NCBI RefSeq assembly: GCF_033807715.1
Contig: NC_084591.1
Location: 50,382,615-50,446,614 of the forward strand
Direction: 5' to 3'
DNA: 64,000 bases
DNA from: Cololabis saira
Taxonomy: Eukaryota > Chordata > Actinopteri > Beloniformes > Belonidae
The translations under genes were made by a program, and so were the position numbers. The notes beneath the pieces were generated by a model. The model ran no database searches. It was given only the letters and a program-made list of their open reading frames with translations, and was not told the DNA's origin. Shown here piece by piece: positions 44,660-56,699 of this stretch; position 1 is the first letter of the stretch; every line of letters starts with the position of its first letter.

Positions 44660-45050
44660 TTCATAATAGGTCACCTTTAAAGAGGGATAACCTTCATTTA
44701 TAGTTAGAAGGAGAACCATGAACATTTTTAAGATGTTTTGCAAGACGTGGACCCACATTTATAAAGAAATCATTGAATTTATTAGCAATTTGTGTATGCT
44801 CTGTTATCCTATGCGCCATCCTGAAATGTAAACTGGGCTGGAATAGATGATTTTTTTTTCCATAGATCATTTATTTATTTCTAATAAGGTGGTTGTATTT
44901 ATTCCTATAATTTTTGTATGTAGCACAATTTAAAGGACTAGGACTTTGAAAATGCCTTTTATAAAGCTTGTTTTTCTTTAAAGCAGATTTCCTAAGTTCT
45001 ATAGTAAACTATGGTTTGTTAAGGTTTTCAGAGCTTCCTTTATCTTTAGA
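44660..45050 (-). pseudogene. LINE EN-RT linker fragment embedded in unit C
   Basis: Third copy of the fragment seen in A and B. A stretch of about 20 bp (TTCTTGTTGAGTGATTCTTT on the plus strand) is missing after the poly-T near 44860. More diverged than the A/B pair. Confidence 0.55.
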
Positions 45051-45727
45051 AATAAGATAAAGGTTGTGTTTAGAATTGTACTGTGTGGCACGAAGCTTTC
45101 ATCCAACCAGTGTGCTGTTAAACTTAAAAGTAAAAACGTTTTACTACCTGCTCTCGAGACACTGAGCCAGGCCTGGCAAAAAATGTGATATTTAATGGTT
45201 TGCATTAATGGGCGTGGCCTAATGGCTCAACAGCGCCCCCTAGAGAACTTTGTGCCTCAAATCCCACAAAACGATTTGACATACATGCACGAAAATCGGT
45301 GCAAACCTGTATCATGTCGCAACCATATTTGACAGTTCTTACTTTCTGCCATACCTTTTGAATGGTTTAATATAAAGATTCGTGGGGGGTGTAATCGGAC
45401 TCGAGTCCTTGAACATAGTTGGTGCAAATTAGCCCCGCCTCTTTTTCTGATTGGTCAATATTTGATAGTCCCTATTCTCTGCCGTGACTTTTTAACGGGT
45501 TATGATGAAGACATGTGGGTGGTGTCATCGGATTCGGTTTTGAGTACTTGACCTTCATCGGCCTGAATTAGCCCCGCCCCTTCTTCTGATTGGTTGTCCC
45601 TTTTTTCTGCTATAACTTTTGAATGGTTTGACATAGGAAGTCGTGGGTGGTGTCATTTCTGATATGCTTATGGGGGGCGGTGGCCGTGAGTTCGAGGGCC
45701 CGTTCATCGCTGCTTGCAGCTTTAATT

Positions 45728-48700
45728 ATTATTATTATTATACTTGCCGTAAATGAATTGCCTTTTTGGAGGCCTTAAAATGGTCAAACTCACCAAATTT
45801 TGCACACGCTTCCAGGGTCGCGTAAAATTACGTATTTTATGGGCGACAGGCATGGGTCCACAAGAATGGGCTCTATAGCGCCACCTATTTTATGTTTTTC
45901 GACGAGCCCCATAACATGGTTTGACTTACAGCAATGTCCTTTATGTGTCTATTATATCAGACAAAGCCATACAAAAAAGTCTCTTGGACCCATGCTCTAA
46001 GTTACACAGGAAGTCCGGCATTTTGAATAGAAAATGTCATTTTTGATGAATTCTGGTCATTTCCAGGCCTTGTACTTTAACGAACTCCTCCTAGAGATTT
46101 TATCGGATTGGCTCACAACTTGGTTTGTACAATCTAGACACATGGTCGACGCTAAATTGCGAAGCTTTTAAGTTTTTAGCAGAGGGCTTGACCGTAGTGA
46201 TTCGGCGAAGTTTGAGGTCATTTTTAAGCCTCGCCATCAAACATCAATTGGCTGTAATTCAGCAATACATGATTTGATGTGGTTGAAAACGTATGTGCAT
46301 GATTGTAGGCTGAGTCTGAAGACATCTATGGTGGAATATTCAGGATCGGTTGTATCGCCACCTGTTGGCACCAGGAATTGTCATGTCTTCTAGTATGCAT
46401 CTGTGCTCCAAGCGAGATCAGTTTAATGATCTCAAAGTTGGTCAGATAATAGGTAAGACATTGACGATGACTGACAGAGAAAACTGTACGTTTTAATCAA
46501 AGGGCGTGGCCGTTAGAGGTAGTCAAATTTCGGTGTCTCGCCATGGACATAAAAGTTGTTGTAATTTAAACATACTTGGTCCAAATTGACCCAAAATCAA
46601 TACATGTAATCAGGCTTCCATTCTGAACAAGTGGATATGACAATCTTGGATTGAAATCCATAGCGCCATCTTTTGGTCAGGTATACATTTTTCATCAAAT
46701 TATGTGCTGTCATTGCTGTTTCATTCACCCAATCACAATGAAATCGACCCATATTATTGTCATAAGCGTCCTTATTAACTGTGTTGAGTATCGTGGTCAT
46801 AACTTGAAGGGAACTGCCATTTTACGTCACTCTGAATTTTTTGGTAAAATAATAATTTAAAATCATAGGCTTGGTCTTAAGACAATAAAATGTCAGATTT
46901 AGATACATTTCGACATGACTAAAAAATCATACGCTGGTACATATCGCATTTGAGGAACTTTGTAACTCTCTTTTTCCAAAAATGTATTCATATACAATTA
47001 AATCATATTTTTGTCATGCCATGTCCAATTAACTTCGTAAAAATATTGTTTACTGTGATGTGAAAATATATTTTTGGCATTAAGGTGCGTAAAACGCACG
47101 ATTGGTAATGAATATTTATTTAAATCCATTGGATTTAAAGCAAGCTCGCTCTGTGTGCCGGCCAGCTCCTGCAGCGGAGCGGAGGCTGAGGGGGAGGGAG
47201 GAGGGGAGGAGGGGGGCAGCGGGGGGACGTTGTTGCGTGCACACCGTATTGACGTTCCTCACACGACATGAATCCTCCAGTGTTTTCACACGAGTCCCAA
47301 CCTAATCTGTAAGTATTTTTTTATTGTGTGCATAATTGTAGAGTCGTCTTAAGACATCTATGGTGAAATATTCCTGTGGAATAGTTTTCACCGATGTATT
47401 TCGGCGGCGGATGTCTGTAATGCAGCTCGCTTTTTTCATGTCTTTCATGTCTCTGTCTTCTACCGAGACAGAGACCACTTGAATAAAACCACACTGATTT
47501 TGAGTCAAACCCGTCTTTTTAAATTCAATTTTTATACAGAAAATAATTACAGTGCATGTATTACACCTTATTTCACAGCAGCTTTGCAATTTTATTATAT
47601 TATTATCGGCTTTCAGCCGAGATCTGGTCGGGACCGCGCAGCGCCGCGGAGGAGGTGCATTCAGGGACCGGTCGGAATTCTAAAAAGCCGATTATCCTCC
47701 TGGTGCGTTCAGGGACAACTGGAATTTACTGTATTTGGCGAGAATTTACCGTTGCTTCATTTGCTTAAAAATTATTTAAAGGTGACCTATTATGGCATTT
47801 AATGTATATTTTAAACAGGCATTGAATGTCTTAAAAACAAGCTTTTGAAGGTTTTTTCTACATAAATGAGAAATTCAGGCTCTGGGCCATGTCTTTATTT
47901 TTACCGTTTCTAACCTTGTCTATGAGGGATTCTGAGGGGAGGGGGGGCTATGTTAATGAGGCTCTGTGCTGATTGGCTGCCTGAATGACGTGTAGCAGGG
48001 GAGCTTTAAGCCTGAATCACAATTGTGGGTCAATGATGTATAAGGCCTTTGAGAGGCCTATTTTTAAAATACTTAAAATAAAGATGTATTTGGCCATTTT
48101 CCAAACATTTGGAATGTAGTGTGCATATATGTGAAAACTTAAAACAAAGGTATTTTAGTGTTTTTAAACCTACATTAATAGGGCAACGACCTTAAAAAAG
48201 TAATTGGGGGCGACCGTTATTTATCTCAAAATTAATAGATTTCCTTAACAAAATGTATATTTTAATAAGTATCAGTAATTAAATTAACTTTTCAAGAAAG
48301 ATAGACTCATGTGTCCTTTCATTTTTGAAATACATTTTATCTATAATGGAAGTGTCACCCTCATAAAGCCATTTATGCATACTATACCAATGATTTATAT
48401 TTGAACCAAAACTCATAGACATTAAATTTTGAATTTGCGGATTTCCTAAGTTCTATAGTAAACCATGGTTTGTTAAGGTTTTCAGAGCTTCCTTTATCGG
48501 TACACACCTGTATCATAGCACAACTTCAAGAAAAGTCTCCTGGCGCCATGGCCGAAACCCAACAGGAAGTCGGCCAGTTTGAATTAATCATGTAATTTTG
48601 GCGCAATTTATGCCATTCCTTCAGCCGCTTCTTCGCCAGAACCGTAACGTGCACCCAGGTGTGTTATACATCAAAATGTGCGTCTCCATCCTGCAATAAC

Positions 48701-50052
48701 GTGCATAACTTTTCTCAGTCAAAAGCGTTACCGTGGCGATGATAGACGCCAAAAAGCACGCCCCCAATTCATCTGATTGGTCCATACAGATAAAACTTCG
48801 TGCCTCAAGTCCCACAATACGCTTTGACGTACATGCACAAAAATCGGTACACACCTGTATCATGTCGCAACTTAAAGGAAAGTCTCTTGGCGCCATGGCC
48901 GAAACCGAACAGGAAGTCAGCCATTTTGAACATTTTGAATTAATCGTGTAATTTTGGCGCAATTTATGCCATTTCTTCGGTCATTAATTCAGCCCGAACC
49001 GTAACGTGCACCCAGGTGTGTTATACATCAAAACGTGCGTCTCCATCCTCCGACACCACGCATTACTTTTCTCTTTCAAAAGCGTTACCGTGGCGACGCT
49101 AGACGGCAAAAAGCGCGCCCACCCTTCATCTGATTGGTTCAGACAGAAAAAACTTTGCGCCTCAAGCCCCATAATACGGTTTGATGTACATGAACGAAAA
49201 TTGGTACACACCTGTATCATGTCGCAACTTAAAGAAAAGCCAGGCCTGTCGATACATTTGATATTTCATGGTTTGCATTAATGGGCGTTCCCTAACGGCT
49301 CAACAGCGCCCACTAGAATACCTTTCTCTCCCATAACTTTTGAAAGGTTTGACATAAAGAGTCGTGGGTGGTGTCATCGGACTCGGTATTGAGTCCTTGA
49401 CCATAATTGGCGAAAATTAGCCCCGCCCCTTCTTCTGATTGGTTGTCCCTATTTCCTGCTATAACATTTTAATGTTTTGACATAGAGAGTCGTGGGTGGT
49501 GTCATGGGATTCTGTAATGAGTCCTTGAGCTTCTTTGGCCTTAATTAGCCCCGCCCCTTCTTCTGATTGGTTGTCCCGATTTTCTGCTATAACTTTTGAA
49601 TGGTTTGACATAGAGAGTCGTGGGTGGTGTCATCAGATTCTGTATGGAGTCCTTGACCTTCATTGGCCTGAATTAGCCCCGCCCCTTCTTCTGATTGGTT
49701 GTCCCTTTTTTCTGCTATAACTTTGGAATGGTTTGACATAGAGAGTCGTGGGTGGTGTCATCAGATTCTTTATGGAGTCCTTGACCTTCGTTGGCCTTAA
49801 TTAGCCCCGCCCCTTCTTCTGATTGGTTGTCCCGATTTTCTGCTATAACTTTTGAATGGTTTGACATAGAGAGTCGTGGGTGGTGTCATCACATTCTGTA
49901 TGGAGTCCTTGACCTTCATTGGCCTGAATTAGCCCCGCCCCTTCTTCTGATTGGTTGTCCCTTTTTTCTGCTATAACTTTTGAATGGTTTGACATAGGAA
50001 GTTGTGGGTGGTGTCATGGGACTCGGTATTTAGTCCTTGACCATAATTGGTG

Positions 50053-50054
<2 letters not shown>
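45728..50054 (+). repeat. Tandem unit D, truncated on the right by an L1
   Basis: Begins in ATT repeats after the terminus of C (TTTAATT at 45721-45727) and follows unit order: body 45745-47060, GC-rich block 47140-47320, partial MITE 47777-48010, and a stretch with GTAGTGTGCATATATGTG (shared only with C), short LINE remnant, internal repeats 48500-49240 and 127-bp monomers 49310-50050. The monomers form a clear 256-bp dimer repeat (near-identical blocks from 49535 and 49791). The final terminus is absent: at 50054 the sequence enters an L1 tail. Confidence 0.8.
47140..47320 (+). promoter_or_regulatory. GC-rich promoter-like block, unit D copy
   Basis: Equivalent to the blocks in A and B, but the CRE core is altered (TTGACGTTCCTCAC) and the spacer differs. 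The splice-donor-like CTGTAAGTATTTT at about 47308 is kept. Confidence 0.35.
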
Positions 50055-50087
<33 letters not shown>

Positions 50088-50533
50088 CCTCCCCTTGTCT
50101 GTACACATATTAATGATTGATACCATGATGGTAGAAACCAAAAGTATATATATGTGCATTATTACTATATTTAATATATATACATATATACACGCGTACA
50201 CATACATAAATATACACATACAAACCCAGTGATTTTTTTATTTATTTTTTTTTGGGGGGGATGACGACATCCACTGCCAATCCAGGAAGCAGGAACACAC
50301 GGAAACACACGTCAAGCACTGGAAATCTGCAACAAAAAACCACAAACAAAGCACGAAACCGGCACGGAGCCAACCAAAACAATAACAACAATATCGACCT
50401 AAATCTTGAGATCTGATTGCAGTCTGAGCTAAGCTACTGCTACCGCTACCTAAACCCAAAAAACTAGAGAGCCAGCATGCAGGTGAACAAGCCAGTGTGT
50501 ATGTCTATGTGTGTGTGTGTGTATGTATATGAT

Positions 50534-50575
<42 letters not shown>

Positions 50576-50589
50576 CGTGTGACTAAGTG

Positions 50590-50686
<97 letters not shown>

Positions 50687-52609
50687 TAAACCAAACAAAG
50701 CTCCACCTGAAGTGTATCTATAGTGGGGGAGGGGGGGGAGCAACCCCGCCACCCGCGAGACCAGAGGCCGACACGGAAGAGCCCGGAACCCAGGCCACCG
50801 GCAACCCCACAGAGGGGAGAAGTAGGAGGGAGGCAACCCACCGCCTGCGGGCGGGGCCCCCACGGCGCGGGAAGAAGCAGCCAGGGATCCCGCGACCCAG
50901 GCAATCCCCGGCCACCCGGTCCGGGCCGGACACGCGGCCAGGAGGCCCTCACCCTTCAGGCCAACGACCCCCACCCGGCAGGGGGCCAGCCTGCCCGGAG
51001 AGACGGAGCCGCCCCGGCCGCCGACGCGGGCAGGCGCACCCACCCCCCACGAAAGTGGCCCTCCAAGACCAGAGGGGCGCCCCGCCGCAGAGGCAGCGGG
51101 GGGGACCGGAGACGGGCCCGGAGAGAGGGAACCCCCCAACAAGGCGACACCCGTGCAGGCCCGACAACGGAGGGCCCCAGACCCAGGCATCCCATTCATT
51201 CATCCATTCAACTATCCGATATCTATACTAATAATAATATGATATACTATACATAATAATAATAATAATAATAACCATCTTTGTATAATATAATATTGAT
51301 ACATTATTAAGTTTTGATGTCCTGCCAATGGAGGCTCAAATCCTCCATGGCAGGACCCTTCCATACCGCATTCTCACCGACACAGACACACAATCACGCA
51401 CCGTTTCCCCCTCCCCGGGGGGGTCCAGCACCGCCAGAAGGCACCCCAGGCTGCACGGCGAGCCCCGCCAGGCCCGGGTATCCCGACCCGCCCATCCCAG
51501 GCCGGTGAGGGCCAAGTATCGATTTGACACCGAGCCCCCCCCTCCCGAACTACGTGTCCTTGTCAAATGTATTTATTAAGTGTTGAATGTGCAGTGTCTA
51601 TTTTGCTGTTAAAACCGTGAGGCGGGGAGTGCCGAGCCACGCGGGACAGTGCCCCCCACGACCCGGACCCCCCGCCCTTCGCCTATGTGCGTATGAATCG
51701 TGTAGGGGGGGAAGGAGGGGGAGCGGAGGCCAAAGCCAGGAAGCAGGACCAGCAAAGCTGGCCCTGATAAGACACCCGCACCCCCCCCCCCGGCCATCCA
51801 GTAGACGGGGGCCGGCCCTCCGAGCCGGGCCAGGGCCCCACCGTACCTCCACGGGCGCCCCCGGCGCCGCCGTAGCCCCCAGACGGAGGGGGAAACGGTC
51901 CAACATCCTCCCATTCATACTGACAACATAAGACATAGACACCTGGGAATGGTGCCACCCCGCCGCCGCGCCCGCCCGTGCACCCCCTGGTCAGGGGAGG
52001 CCCGATCCCCGAACCCGGCCCCACCCCCCCCCCGAGGTCACCCCGGCGGACACCCCAAGGGTCACGGAGTCCCCACATCCGCAGGGGCACTTGGCCCCCG
52101 CCCAGTGACGGAGGACCAAGGCAGCAATGCCCCCCCAGCGCAGACAGCCACCCCCCACCCAGGCAGGGCCGGGCCCTCCGAGTGGGACCCCCACGTCCAC
52201 GGCCCAGCCCCCCCCGGGAGACCCGGAGACGCCCAAGCCACAGCCCCCCGCCCGAGCCCCCCCAGCCACCCCCCCCCATCGCCATGAGGCAACCTGCCCC
52301 ATAGGCCCCCAAGGCCCCCACCGACCAGGGACAGGGCCCCGCGGCTCCCCCCACCACCCCCCAGGGGCCACCGGAAGCCCACGCCCCAGACCCCCCAAGC
52401 CGACCCCCAACCCCAAGGGCTACGAGATCACCACCCCCCCGCCCCCACTAGATAACGAAGCCAATAATCGGGGACCACAGAGAGTGCAATTCAGCCGAAT
52501 GTTGTTCAGTGGAGGCAGACATTATCTCACTACTAATATGATCTGATAAAAGATTCCTAAAATGGTTGATACATAAACTGGATTTTTGTTTCCAATTTAC
52601 TAGAATGTT
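50055..52609 (-). mobile_element. 5'-truncated L1, minus strand: end of ORF2 plus whole 3' UTR
   Basis: Poly-T (50055-50087) on the plus strand is the poly-A tail. The reverse complement is colinear with 15030-17740: GT repeats (50536-50570, 50595-50684), the AAT repeat near 51230-51270, both GC-rich blocks, the ORF2 stop near 52450, and about 50 terminal ORF2 codons. The 5' end near 52609 matches CATTCTAGTAAATTGG of the longer copy. No convincing target duplication is seen, and unit D does not resume beyond it, so a deletion or rearrangement accompanied or followed insertion. Confidence 0.88.
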
Positions 52610-52752
52610 TTTTTTTTACACCAAATTCTAGTTGAATTATTGAAATAAGTTAACTTTTACATCATATTCTAGTTGAATTATTGAAATAAGTTAACTTTTA
52701 CACCATATTCTAGTTGAATTATTGAAATAAGTTAACTTTTACACCATATTCT
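52610..52752. repeat. 43-bp tandem repeat, about 3 copies
   Basis: ACACCA(A/T)ATTCTAGTTG + AATTATTGAAATAAGTTAAC + TTTT is repeated about three times, with a last partial unit ending in TTACACCATATTCTTC. It abuts the truncated end of the L1. Copies are almost identical, so the expansion is recent. Confidence 0.85.
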
Positions 52753-53214
52753 TCACCTGTAGCAATATTCTACACCTTGGCTGATGTGGACATACATAGC
52801 ATAGGAGGCTATTTCAGCTGCCATATGGTTGGCTGTCTGTACAGTTATGCAAGTTCAATGCTATGAAAGAACACGTTTTTTCATATAAAATACAATTTTA
52901 TGCAGTTCAGAAGTTTTGGGGCTTTTTTTGGCTCCTGTGCTGCTGAAATCGGGGCGTCCTTTATTTCTATTTTTGAAAGTTGGCAACCCTAGGTGCAAAA
53001 TATGCTTTTATACTGACTCTACAGACTAACACGCACCATAATTTGTTAATTCATCTTTATAAGTGAATAAATATTGTTTTGCCTATAACTTTTTCCTGCA
53101 TCCCTCTTTTATCGATCCGGCGAGACGGGTCACCGCGTTTTTGGAGCCCCAAGTCACATATCCAGGGGCTCCTCTGAGCACCAGACCAAAATAATTATGT
53201 GCAGCCCTGTTTAT
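52753..53214. other. No recognisable feature
   Basis: AT-rich unique-looking DNA. One GC-richer stretch near 53110-53180 (GATCCGGCGAGACGGGTCACC) lacks repeats or frames I can name. Confidence 0.4.
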
Positions 53215-54572
53215 AACCTATATTGCCTTTTTTTTATATAACTTTATTTATAAGGTTTTTCCATATTTTTTAAAAACAAACAACCCCACATATATCAACC
53301 CCACCCTCCCCAGTTCCCACATACAAAGAAGATAATAGCAATAAAACATAATATGTAAACAAGAAATAAAATAAATTAAATAATTAAATTAAATTAAAAT
53401 TAAAAAAAAATAAAATAAATAAAGTACAAAAATAACATAACATTAGTAATAATAACAGCAATAATGATGTTAAAATAAATAAATAGATGAATACAATTCA
53501 ATTGAAAAAGTACAATTGAGGGTTTCCACAAATCCGAGTAACACTGTAAACATGACAAAAATAATACTACATCCCTACATCATCGAAAGACAGTGTATGG
53601 ACAAAGTCTAAGAAAGGGGACCAGGCCTTTATAAACTTTTGGCGAGATTTGAATCTGTTGTATCTGAGCTTTTCTAAAGGCATAAAAGATATCACATCTT
53701 TGACCCATTCTGTGAATGTTGGGGGTTTATCAGATTTCCGATTGCGGAGGATAAGTCTCCGGGCTATGAGAGAAGAAAATGCAACAAAATTAGCTTGAGG
53801 AGAGGTAACTGGTGCATCATCCGTAGGAACTCCAAATATAGCAGTCATAGGGGTTGGGTTCAATAATTATATGACAAACGGTGGAGAAAGCATCGAAAAT
53901 ATTCTTCCAAAATGACGTCAGAGACGTGCAACCCCAGAACATATGTCCAACAGAGGCAGGCTCCAGGTGACATCTTATACAAGTAGGATCAACATCAGGA
54001 TACATTTTAGACAGTCTTTCTCTCGAGAAATGCAAACGATGAATTACTTTAAATTGAATCAAACAATGTCTAAGACATAAAGAGGTGGTATGAATGCGCC
54101 CCAGAGAGCGTTCCAAGATCCCTTCTTTCAGCTGTAAATGTATATCTTGTTCCCAGGCTGATTTGGTCTTGTCCAAGAGAGGAAGGCCAATATCCTGTAT
54201 AGTCATATATATCTTTGAAATACTACCCTTGTTGTATGGATTCCAGTCTAGTATAGTGTCTATTATGCTCTTGTCTGACATGGTTGGGAATGAAAAATGT
54301 TCTCTAGCAAAACTACGAACTTGGAGGAACCTGAAAAAGTGAAGACTAGGTATCTCATGGACATTTTGAAGGGTTTCAAAAGAGGCAAATGTGCCGTCTT
54401 TATATAGGTCACTAAAGAAAATCAGACTCTTGAGGTGCCATGTCTTAAAAGCCGAGTCCGCCTGTGAGGGCGGAAAGAAATTATTGTCAGTCAAAGGCAT
54501 ATGGCCACACATATTATTAAAGAAAAAAAAGTGTTTTCTAAATTGGCGCCAGATTTTGAGGGAGCTATTAAT
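53215..54572 (-). mobile_element. 5'-truncated L1-like LINE, minus strand
   Basis: 3' UTR 53215-53566 is A-rich on the coding strand (T/A-rich here, with TAAATTAAAT-type runs). The ORF2 C-terminal region is 53567-54572. It ends where a family repeat terminus begins at 54573. It is the same broad subfamily as the L1 at 57191-59972 (shared EPNPMTAIFGV / EPNPLTALFGV and TSLCLRHCLIQFKVIHR / TSLCARHCLIQFKVVHR). Confidence 0.75.
53567..54512 (-). pseudogene. C-terminal L1-like ORF2 with a frameshift
   Basis: First frame (54512-53817): AFKTWHLKSLIFFSDLYKDG, HFFRFLQVRSFAREH, TSLCLRHCLIQFKVIHRLHF and CIRCHLEPASVGHMFWGC, the Cys/His zinc-like motif. The frame shifts near 53860, after IIIEPNPY, to EPNPMTAIFGVPTDDAPVTS and KLRYNRFKSRQKFIKAWSPF (53863-53567). 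Upstream of 54512 the reading continues as NSSLKIWRQFRKHFFFF to 54572. There is no RT core because of 5' truncation. One frameshift; otherwise well preserved. Confidence 0.8.
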
Positions 54573-54752
54573 CTAGTCCCTATTTTTTGCCATAACTTTT
54601 GAATAGTTTGATATAGAGAGTCGTGGCTGGTGTCATCCGCTAAATGTCCAGGCCTGAAGAATCTACAGTACATGCAAGTCATACAAGCTTCCACTGCAGC
54701 CTGAACGTGCACAAGGGCGGAGGGCCCGTTCATCGCTGCTTGCAGCTTTAAT
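54573..54752 (+). repeat. Short 3'-terminal copy of the teleost repeat (variant)
   Basis: One 127-bp-type monomer start (TTTTGCCATAACTTTTGAAT, GAGAGTCGTGGCTGG), then a variant middle (CACTGCAGCCTGAACGTGCA) and the terminus GGAGGGCCCGTTCATCGC, GCTGCTTGCAGC, TTTAATT. It lies between two minus-strand L1 pieces. Confidence 0.75.
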
Positions 54753-54905
54753 TTTCCTTATTCTGTTAAGGATGTGTTCATCTACAGAGGCCCGGTAAGC
54801 ATCCTCCAATGCTTTAATTTCACATTCTAATTCCCTTATTTTTAAATGTTTTCTTATTTGAAGAGAAAGAAATTATTACTGCTTTTCCTGCATTCCCACA
54901 GAACA
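54753..54905 (-). pseudogene. Small L1 ORF2 linker fragment
   Basis: The minus strand reads KIRELECEIKALEDAYRASV then DEHILNRIRK, resembling the helical linker between endonuclease and RT of L1 ORF2. Stops follow on the upstream side. It could belong to the same original insertion as 53215-54572 with the middle lost. Confidence 0.45.
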
Positions 54906-54939
54906 CTTGCTGACGTTTCAGGTTGGTCATTTTTTGCAA

Positions 54940-55490
54940 ATATATCTCCATCCATCCATCCATCGTCCGCCGCCTATCCGTTCCCGGGTCACGGGGGCAG
55001 CAGCCTCACCACCCTGCGAAGGAAACTCATCTCAGCCGCTTGTATCCGTGATATCGTCCTTTCGGTTACTACCCAAAGTTCATGACCATAGGTGAGGTAG
55101 ACTATAGGTGAGGTAGACCGTAGGTGCGTAGATTGACCGGTAAACCGGATCCCCTCCGGCCCCTGGCTGCGCCTAGAAATCCTGTCCATAAAAATTATGA
55201 ACAGGACCGGTGACGAAGGGCAGCCCTGCCGGAGTCCAACATGCACCGGGAACAAGTCTGATCTACTGCCGGCAATGCGAACCAGACTCCTGCTCCGATC
55301 ATATAGAGACCGGACAGCCCTTAACAGAGGGCCCCGGACTCCATACTCACTGACCCCCCACAGAATGGCACGAGGGACACGGTCAAATGACTTCTCCAGA
55401 TCCACAAAACACATGTAGACTGGTTGGGCAAATTCCCATGAACCCTCGAGCACCCTGCGGAAATATGCAAATCCCATTCTTTTATTTTTT
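54940..55490 (-). mobile_element. Internally deleted RTE-like LINE with CCATCCAT tail
   Basis: The minus strand reads WEFAQPVYMCFVDLEKSFDR (first RT Asp motif), GLRQGCPSSPVLFIIFMDRI, then RSQGPEGIRFTGQ. It then jumps directly to VYLTYGHELWVVTERTISRI and QAAEMSFLRRVVR, a C-terminal block normally far downstream. About 150 or more codons, including the catalytic ADD box, are missing. The 3' end is the plus-strand CCATCCATCCATCCATC run at 54948-54964. Clade inferred as RTE-like from the YGHELW...ERT...AAEMSFLRR block. Confidence 0.65.
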
Positions 55491-56699
55491 TAATTAACAA
55501 AATCGGAATCTTTAAAGAAGATTTAGTGCACACTTCGTGACACGAGGTATTAAAGTCGATCCTTGGTTGGAAACGGGTTGCTACATCAGACAACGTTACA
55601 TAACTAAGCTGGCAACGATGAAAGTATGAGAAGTATGTAGTATGACGCTTACCTCCTCCACTTTTCATTTGTGGATTCCTGGAAGATGAATGATTTAAAA
55701 CGTGAGTGACTTACCAGACTGTTTTGTTTATATATGTTATATCATGCGCCTTAAAACCTGGCGCACCTTATGTATGAAAATAAACCTGTTCGTTGATATT
55801 GCACCTTATAATGAGTGCGCCTAGTGGTCCATAAAAATAGGGTATTATAGTGTAAATATTTTAGAGTCCAGTAGACATACTGGACTTTACAATTCTAATA
55901 TTTCACATTGCTGCAATATGATAATGTAATCACAATTCCTCAAAAAAAGTAAACATTAGAGTCTCGGATTTTTGGTTTAAACTGGATAAGTGAATTTTCA
56001 GAAGCAATTTCTTCAATCGTGTTGGTAAAGAGGGTCATTCTTCATTCAAACACCACCTTTTGTAAATTAAGATTTATAGGGGTTTGAAAGTCATCAAAGA
56101 CAGTTTGAGAATGTGTGAATGATGTGTTTTAACTTTTGAGATCTAATTTATTTCTGTTGCAACAGGAAAACTGTTAGTTAACCAATTTCTCGATCCTTGA
56201 AACTGACAAAGATTAAACGGGTAATTTCCGCATCGGCCATAACACTGAAATGCTTTTTATCTCGCTCTGGAGCCTCTCATTCAAAAACACATATTGGCTT
56301 TGGTTTATTTCCAAAGTGCAAAAACATAGTTGTATTTTGAATAATAAAGGCTATAAAACCATTTTAATGATCAGTACTCTTGGTTATTTACTTCTACCTC
56401 CTTGCAATTATTTTTTGTGGATGTTTAAAGTGGAAACATTAATTTGTTCAGACTTTTAGGAAGTCATGAAAAAAAAACTTCCATGTCACATTTTTAATAG
56501 AAAAATATAGGTATTTGGAGCCCTGAAATTAAAATCATTATATTGCCTTTGTTGAATTTTGTTTTGTGCTCTGAACCGTCATAGGTACACATGGAGTAAA
56601 GGCAACAAAAATAATACCGTTGCACAACTGTTAATGCAAACACAAGTTCCAAGTGATTTACCAATAGTTATTACCACAATATCAAAATGATTAAAGTTT
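55491..56699. other. Mostly unassigned AT-rich DNA with one probable repeat
   Basis: Near 55745-55850 the phrases GCGCACCTTATGTATGAAAA and CACCTTATAATGAGTGCGCC form an imperfect inverted pattern, like short fish DNA-element relics. The rest, including the 69-codon ORF at 56250, shows no motif, repeat or inverted ends that I recognise. Confidence 0.4.

Larger units (their letters stand above)
39121..45727 (+). repeat. Tandem unit C, with a block replacement and an L1 insertion
   Basis: 39121-40057 follows the unit with more divergence than A and B show from each other. At 40058, right after GACAATCTTGGATT, the usual roughly 1.1 kb (equivalent to 29046-30126) is replaced by the GC-rich YY1-type repeat, AT-rich microsatellite DNA and a full-length MITE. 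The unit resumes at about 41706 (TAAGCCTGAATTACAG) and is interrupted by an L1 at 42306-44620. It then runs through the LINE linker fragment (44660-45050, minus) and closes with family 3' sequence (45170-45727) and the standard terminus. Confidence 0.8.

Noticed and set aside
45690..45727. tRNA-like B-box near the repeat terminus (GAGTTCGAGGGCCC)
   Set aside because: Other copies read GAGTGCGAGGGCCC, so the resemblance comes from a point mutation; there is no A-box or cloverleaf.
50055..50090. Target duplication for the minus-strand L1 at 50055-52609
   Set aside because: No direct repeat longer than a few bases could be matched between the flanks at 50040-50054 and 52610-52640.
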